Positions 6,469 through 10,670 of a stretch of DNA of 10,670 bases are shown here, in pieces. The stretch comes from an uncultured Lachnospiraceae bacterium (GTDB taxonomy: Bacteria; Bacillota; Clostridia; Lachnospirales; Lachnospiraceae), in the NCBI GenBank assembly GCA_905236615.1, contig CAJORC010000098.1, positions 1 through 10,670 on the forward strand. The letters are read 5' to 3'. Position numbers and translations under genes: made by a program. The stretch's first letter is position 1, and the number at the start of each line of letters is the position of its first letter. The notes beneath the pieces were generated by a model that ran no database searches, was not told the origin of the DNA, and worked only from the letters and a program-made list of their open reading frames with translations.

Positions 6469-6649
6469 TGAACAGTAAAGAACTGTAACCTTATTGTTAC
6501 AGTTCACAGGCAAACTGCGCACTCCGCTGCGCAGTTATGCACCAATGTGTAATGCAGGATATGGGTTTTGCCCATTGCCGTAGGCAATCTTCAATGGCAA
6601 AACCCGTTACTGGAGCACGCTGAAAGCGTGTGAACAGTAACACCTTATT
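6469..6649. repeat. structured non-coding element with repeated TGAAC[A/T]GTAAC motifs
   Basis: This covers most of the 248-bp gap between the tat operon and the NlpC/P60 gene. It contains TGAACAGTAA at 6469-6478 and again at 6631-6640 as a direct repeat, GAACTGTAAC at 6480-6489, its inverse GTTACAGTTCA at 6496-6506, and CGTTACTGG at 6605-6613. Stems: 6481-6489 with 6496-6504 (9 bp, loop CTTATT); 6513-6520 with 6529-6536 (8 bp); 6563-6572 with 6596-6605 (10 bp, GGGTTTTGCC) enclosing ATTGCC-GTA-GGCAAT (6574-6588); and 6606-6612 with 6635-6641 enclosing CACGCT-GAA-AGCGTG (6616-6630). A near copy of the CCTTATT that follows the second motif also follows the last one and runs over the NlpC/P60 stop codon. 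It may be a dispersed palindromic repeat or MITE-like element, a terminator cluster, or a small RNA. I do not recognise it as a named family. Confidence 0.65.
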
Positions 6650-9179
6650 CCCTCAGTGAAAAAGTCGAGAACAGATCCCCGTCGTAAGTGTTATAGCCGT
6701 TTATCATTGATATGGGAAGCTTTTTCAGCGTATGCCGTATTATGTCTGCCGCATCCATGTCTTCGATTGCTTTTCCCGTGTCAGACAGGGCAACTCCCTC
6801 ATCTTCATAAGGCTCTATGAATCTTGCTACGCGAAGTATCTTGTTTTCCTCGTCATCAGCTTCTTCAGTGGATTCTTCCTCTTCATGTTCTTCTTCATCC
6901 TCGTCTTTTTTATGCTTTTTCTTACGGATGTAATAAGTAGCATAAAAACCTTCCTCACGCTCGATCACTTCCTTATGATCGATATCGTCTTCATCGGGAA
7001 TATCAAAGTCCGACATGCTTCCCTCGTAGTCACGGGGCATATATATGTTTCTGATCTTGAATCCGTCTTTTTTCTTATCCGCACTATGTCCGGCTTTTCC
7101 ACCCGTGTCTTCAGAGAGGCGGATATAGTACTTACCGTAAAAGCCCTCTTCCTTTTCGATTATCTCGTTATAATCGTATTTACCTTCAGCCGGAGCGCCC
7201 AGATCCTCTGCAGTTCCGGGATAACCTCTCGGCATAAAGACATAGACAAGTTTGTATGGAGCACCGTCAACTATGGTGTCATATGCATGCGAATATCCTC
7301 CGCCATTGTCTTCAGGTCTGCTTTCTGTATCCTCCTTTTTCTCTTCCTCAGTGTTCTTCTCTTCATTTTCCTTATCCTTATCTGATTCTTCCCCTCCGGA
7401 TTCTTCTATAACCCGGACATCACCGTTCTCCTCTTCCGAGGTCAGGATTATGTGATGATCAGGGGTTTTCTTATTATAGATCATTCCGGTCAGTGCAGGT
7501 TTATTCTCAGATACCGGCACCCCTACTGTATTTATGCAGTAAACATGGGGCTTTTCATATTCGGGATTCAGCCCTCCTATCAATGAATTTGCCTCAGCCG
7601 CGATCTGTTTTCCGTAATTAATGTCAGACTGGTCCGCATCTATATAGTAGGCAACTCCGAAACGCAGGACATTCGGCGTTTCCTCCAGAGTCACATATGC
7701 TTTGCTGTCCTCTTTGACTCTGCCGACTATCACAACGATATGGGTTTCCCATGCAAATATATCACCCGGAAGAAGGTCATCACCAATCTCCAGAGGAGTG
7801 AAACAGCTCTGCCCGATAAAATATCGTGCTGCCGTATTTACATTATAATCATTCTGTATCTGGTTAAAGAGCCATGAAACATATCCGCTGCAGTCAAGTC
7901 CGTCCAAAACATGTGTATTTACACCATTTGAATAGTTAACAGACGAAAGCATGGTGCGATATTTGTCATCCGTCAGGTCTATCTTGTCAAAGAGTCCGGA
8001 ACGGAGCTTTATATACTGGTCAAGCGAATAGATCGAACCACCGTGAAAAGCAGTGCTCACATAACCGTGAATAGGACACCACGAACCTGACGGTTTTATG
8101 CAGGTGCCAAATCCTTCATTTCTGACAAGATCCGTCTGGGCTTTTCCGTTATTGGTGAACGGCTCGGAAGGGTAGAGATTATCAAACTGCTTCCAGACCG
8201 GATTTATTCCCTTGATATATGCGGCTCCGCTGTGACCCCCGCCCCATATATATCGGACATCACCGACAAGTGACATGGCCGCGATCATCATATTTTCACG
8301 GGTTCTCAGGCCGATCTCATAAGGATAGACATAAGCATCGGTAAGCTTTTCAATATTGTCGTTCTTAAAAAGCAGGCTGTCATGTGAGAATATCACCGCC
8401 AGAGTATTGAGTACACGCAGATTCCGGATCTTCGCCTCTTTTAATATATACTTAAATTTCTTGCGGACCACCGGTTTATTTCCGGAAACTTCGACTACAT
8501 TTTCATTTGCATCCTTATCCGTAAGGATCTTCTCATAGACATTTTTAAAAGAATCCACATGTCTTTCCGGTTCTCCGATATAGAGAAGAACCGCCTCATA
8601 AAAATCTATCGTGTCCTGTGTATCATCATTGAGTGAGTTATAATATACACTTGAACTTCCAATATTCGCCTGATGACGCTCATTTGTCAATTTCTGCAGA
8701 TCATAAGCGATCGAATAAAGGGCATCCGGAAGATAACGGCTCGAAGGACGCTCGACGTCCAGATTTGCACAGCGGATAAAATCCGCCCTTTTCCATTCTG
8801 TATGAGCCCCTTTAAGAACCAGCGGCGGTTCAGCCTCACGACTGCATTCTTCATTGTAAATATCCGGAGCTGCACTGTCGTAGGAAACACTGGAATCTGC
8901 CAGTTCAAAAATAATAGAAACCTGCCTCTTATCCATTCCCAGTTCAGAAGATACTATATTGATCAGTTCAACGATCTGGCTGTCAACAGACTTAACCTTC
9001 TCTTCTTCCTTAACATTTTCGGAAAAGGTCTCTCCAGGCAATTCGTCAACACTTACCGACATACTCCTTTTTGCAGCAGTCAGTCTGTCCGCCACCCCGC
9101 ACAGCAGCAGAAGTGCCGCCAGCAGAATAACTATCTGCGGGCCGCGCGAAATCAATTCTCTAACTCTCCAACCCTTCAT
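6645..9179 (-). CDS. membrane-anchored NlpC/P60-type cysteine hydrolase with tandem C-terminal repeats
   Basis: An 844-residue envelope protein. Residues 14-32 form one hydrophobic anchor after a basic N terminus, so most of the protein should lie outside. Residues 33-290 match no domain I recognise. The catalytic part resembles NlpC/P60: VGDVRYIWGGG (305-315), then DCSGYVSWLF (429-438) with nucleophile Cys430, LLPGDIFAW (469-477) and His480 in ETHIVVIVG. This predicts a peptidoglycan peptide hydrolase or a related amidase. Unusually, about 115 residues separate the YIWGGG and DCSG motifs, which normally lie close together; the insertion contains Cys360, Cys368 and His371. Further on come a Glu/Lys-rich linker (about 581-625), two gapless 41-residue repeats (647-687 and 712-752), a second acidic stretch (758-779) and a C-terminal segment. 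The ATG has AAGGATGAG six bases upstream, and the gene follows its partner by 29 bases. Substrate unknown. Confidence 0.8.
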   Translation of the reverse strand: MKGWRVRELISRGPQIVILLAALLLLCGVADRLTAAKRSMSVSVDELPGETFSENVKEEEKVKSVDSQIVELINIVSSELGMDKRQVSIIFELADSSVSYDSAAPDIYNEECSREAEPPLVLKGAHTEWKRADFIRCANLDVERPSSRYLPDALYSIAYDLQKLTNERHQANIGSSSVYYNSLNDDTQDTIDFYEAVLLYIGEPERHVDSFKNVYEKILTDKDANENVVEVSGNKPVVRKKFKYILKEAKIRNLRVLNTLAVIFSHDSLLFKNDNIEKLTDAYVYPYEIGLRTRENMMIAAMSLVGDVRYIWGGGHSGAAYIKGINPVWKQFDNLYPSEPFTNNGKAQTDLVRNEGFGTCIKPSGSWCPIHGYVSTAFHGGSIYSLDQYIKLRSGLFDKIDLTDDKYRTMLSSVNYSNGVNTHVLDGLDCSGYVSWLFNQIQNDYNVNTAARYFIGQSCFTPLEIGDDLLPGDIFAWETHIVVIVGRVKEDSKAYVTLEETPNVLRFGVAYYIDADQSDINYGKQIAAEANSLIGGLNPEYEKPHVYCINTVGVPVSENKPALTGMIYNKKTPDHHIILTSEEENGDVRVIEESGGEESDKDKENEEKNTEEEKKEDTESRPEDNGGGYSHAYDTIVDGAPYKLVYVFMPRGYPGTAEDLGAPAEGKYDYNEIIEKEEGFYGKYYIRLSEDTGGKAGHSADKKKDGFKIRNIYMPRDYEGSMSDFDIPDEDDIDHKEVIEREEGFYATYYIRKKKHKKDEDEEEHEEEESTEEADDEENKILRVARFIEPYEDEGVALSDTGKAIEDMDAADIIRHTLKKLPISMINGYNTYDGDLFSTFSLRE
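6924..7046 (-). repeat. second copy of a 41-residue protein repeat
   Basis: Encodes residues 712-752 of the NlpC/P60 protein. It contains YMPRDYEG and EREEGFYATYYIR, and matches the first copy at 21 of 41 positions without a gap. An acidic HEEEESTEEADDEEN-type stretch follows. Confidence 0.85.
7119..7241 (-). repeat. first copy of a 41-residue protein repeat
   Basis: Encodes residues 647-687 of the NlpC/P60 protein. It contains FMPRGYPG and EKEEGFYGKYYIR; the shared pattern is MPRxYxG..D...P.E...D..E.IE.EEGFY..YYIR. Units begin 65 residues apart, and a hydrophilic Gly/Lys linker separates them. Confidence 0.85.
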
Positions 9180-9208
9180 CAGTAACTCATCCTTAATATC
9201 AGTTCATA

Positions 9209-10670
9209 TCATTCAGTCATAACATAACTTACAAATTCGTTTCCGTGACCGGCAAACCACGCCGTCGAGTCGTTCATACCCTTCTTGTAGACAGTGCCCG
9301 TCTCAGGATCCATTATAACAGTATTCTTGCTGTCATATCCAACGATAAGCACCGTTCCACCGCCATCCACAGTGGCAAGAACGGGGGTGCCCTGACTCAC
9401 ATAATAAAGAACGGATGTCAGAGAACAGCCATAAAGGTTAAGTGCCTTTGCTCCCTGAATCTTATCTTCTATAATTTCCATCGCATCTTCGTCAGCATTC
9501 AGAAGATCGGAAACCTTCACATTCATTCCGGCATTATGGAGGAGTTCCTCAAGAGAAACGGCAAGACTGGTCTCACCTTCACCTTTAGCTTTTCCTTCTA
9601 TTGCATTTATCTTTGTTTCTGTCTTTCTGTCGCCCTTCTTCCAGATATAGTCCTGCTCATTGTCAACAACGATACCGTCAACCGTATCCGCGGAATTCAC
9701 AGCTTCGCTGGCAGTCACATAAATTCCTTCGATCCTGCCCTTCGAATATACATAGTAAAGATTCTCTTTCTGTTCAGTAGGTATCGAAAGTGTGACCGAA
9801 GAATCCGCCAGAACCTCCTCCGGTTCAACCTTATGTACCTTACCGTTAAGCTTACGGTCAAATTCTATCTGTATTACCGTTCCCGTATTATCAGTGGCAA
9901 CAGACTTAACTTCATTCTTTGCCTTTTCCTCCGCCACATTGCTCACGATCTCATCATCGGAAACAGCTGTGTAACTTCCGCTGCCGCTCTCCATATATAT
10001 ACGCTTCAGAAGAACTTCCGCCTCGGTCACGACCGCTCTCGTTATGTAAATATTATCCTCACTGTAAGTCTTAAGTGCCGTTCCGCCGTAATCTTCGATA
10101 TTTATGACGCTCATGGGCGAGAAGGATATACCCGAAGAATTCCTGATATAATCAGACTTTCCGGAAACTCCGTAAACAAAGTCATCCCCAACGAATCCCA
10201 ACGGAGTTACTTCATAATCGGAACCTCTCGTGATCTCTCTCTTCCTGCCCGAATTTAAGTTTGCAAGGGTAACCGTCGCCTTGTCTTCACTCTGCCATGC
10301 AACATAACGGTTATTCTTCGAAACCACAAGACTGTTTCTGCTGAGATTGCCCGCAACGGTTTCCGCCATACAGTTTTCAAGGTCAACTTTATAAATGCTT
10401 CCGTCAATATATATACTGAGCTCGTTTCCGCCTCCTGTATACGAAAGAAGTTCAACATCATTTCTCAGTATCTCAAAGGACTCGTTGGCGGGTATCCATA
10501 CCTGCTCCACCAGCCTGTTCCTTAAACTGTTGAAATAATAAACAGAAACGCCCACTTCACCTTCATGACGGCCTCTGTTCATGTAACCGTAGACCATGAA
10601 CTGAACGTTGCCTCCTTCATCCACGGAGAATATCTTTATATCATGTTCGCCAAAAAGATTTCGTCTGTCA
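9209..10670 (-). CDS. propeller-like protein with C39-peptidase-like C-terminal domain, 5' end cut off
   Basis: The frame is open to the right edge, so the start lies outside; 486 residues are visible, and the GTG at 10622-10624 is internal, with coding-like sequence (FGEHDIKIFSV) continuing beyond it. The first roughly 250 visible residues are rich in short beta-strand patterns such as ELSIYIDGSIYKVDLEN and NNRYVAWQSEDKATVTLANLNSG, which look like blades of a beta-propeller. The last 115 or so residues read like a C39-type papain-fold domain: GTPVLATVDGGGTVLIVGYDSKNTVIMDPETG. The family's usual G-H before the VLIVGYD strand is replaced by GGGT, and no QxxCGP motif is visible, so peptidase activity looks lost. 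It is co-oriented with the NlpC/P60 gene, ending 29 bases before it, so the two are probably co-transcribed and act together at the cell surface. Function unknown. Confidence 0.7.
   Translation of the reverse strand, partial: DRRNLFGEHDIKIFSVDEGGNVQFMVYGYMNRGRHEGEVGVSVYYFNSLRNRLVEQVWIPANESFEILRNDVELLSYTGGGNELSIYIDGSIYKVDLENCMAETVAGNLSRNSLVVSKNNRYVAWQSEDKATVTLANLNSGRKREITRGSDYEVTPLGFVGDDFVYGVSGKSDYIRNSSGISFSPMSVINIEDYGGTALKTYSEDNIYITRAVVTEAEVLLKRIYMESGSGSYTAVSDDEIVSNVAEEKAKNEVKSVATDNTGTVIQIEFDRKLNGKVHKVEPEEVLADSSVTLSIPTEQKENLYYVYSKGRIEGIYVTASEAVNSADTVDGIVVDNEQDYIWKKGDRKTETKINAIEGKAKGEGETSLAVSLEELLHNAGMNVKVSDLLNADEDAMEIIEDKIQGAKALNLYGCSLTSVLYYVSQGTPVLATVDGGGTVLIVGYDSKNTVIMDPETGTVYKKGMNDSTAWFAGHGNEFVSYVMTE

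Noticed and set aside
6469..6649. CRISPR array or tRNA in the structured gap
   Set aside because: The repeats are short, unevenly spaced and in both orientations, with no regular spacers; no cloverleaf with a T-loop or acceptor stem could be drawn.
6732..7385. 217-codon plus-strand frame rich in Phe, Leu and Ile, resembling a membrane protein
   Set aside because: It is the antisense of the Glu/Lys-rich part of the NlpC/P60 gene; GAA/AAG codons read backwards give TTC/CTT, which mimic membrane segments.
9245..10258. 337-codon plus-strand frame opposite the propeller-like gene
   Set aside because: Its composition is unlike a real protein and there is no ribosome site, while the minus-strand frame has coherent domain patterns and continues to the window edge.

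Overview
The window suggests a gut- or rumen-type member of the Clostridia, most likely Lachnospiraceae. This rests on moderate to low GC, strong AGGAGG-type ribosome binding sites, several TTG starts, a small resolvase-type recombinase beside a polysaccharide locus, a Tat-exported flavin reductase with an Ala-rich linker, and large NlpC/P60 wall proteins with acidic linkers. No rRNA, tRNA, CRISPR array or complete insertion sequence was seen. Family-level placement is an inference.

Layout. (1) Positions 1-2011, minus strand: a tight cell-surface sugar operon. A family 2 glycosyltransferase is followed by a FdtA-like dTDP-4-keto-6-deoxyglucose ketoisomerase and the N-terminal 200 residues of a FdtB-like DegT aminotransferase that runs off the left edge. 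FdtA and FdtB acting in sequence would give a dTDP-3-amino-3,6-dideoxyhexose for a surface glycan. (2) 2012-2165: an AT-rich 154-bp gap with a perfect 18-bp palindrome and an 11-bp partial copy. Next to it is a small serine recombinase (2166-2789, minus). (3) 2790-5076: a divergent promoter region, then a plus-strand Tat lipoprotein reductase (FMN-binding plus FAD_binding_2 domains) and a good intrinsic terminator. (4) 5082-6396, minus: a translationally coupled three-gene tat operon (TatB-like, TatA, TatC) converging on the reductase, with a recognisable promoter at 6429-6457. (5) 6469-6649: a densely folded non-coding element built from several copies of a TGAAC[A/T]GTAAC motif. (6) 6645-10670, minus: two genes for surface proteins, a 5'-truncated propeller-like protein with a C39-peptidase-like C-terminal domain, then an 844-residue membrane-anchored NlpC/P60 protein with a large insertion in its catalytic domain and a tandem 41-residue repeat near its C terminus.

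How the parts fit. The Tat translocase and its flavin reductase form a natural pair: the reductase carries a near-consensus twin-arginine motif plus a lipobox, so it should be exported folded with cofactor and anchored outside, where it could act as a terminal reductase for an unidentified acceptor. The recombinase beside the sugar operon raises the possibility of site-specific rearrangement or phase variation of the surface glycan, but no functional site is proven. The two right-hand genes look like a co-transcribed envelope module of unknown function. The best leads are the repeat-bearing NlpC/P60 protein and its partner, the tat/reductase island, the palindrome next to the recombinase, and the structured element at 6469-6649.
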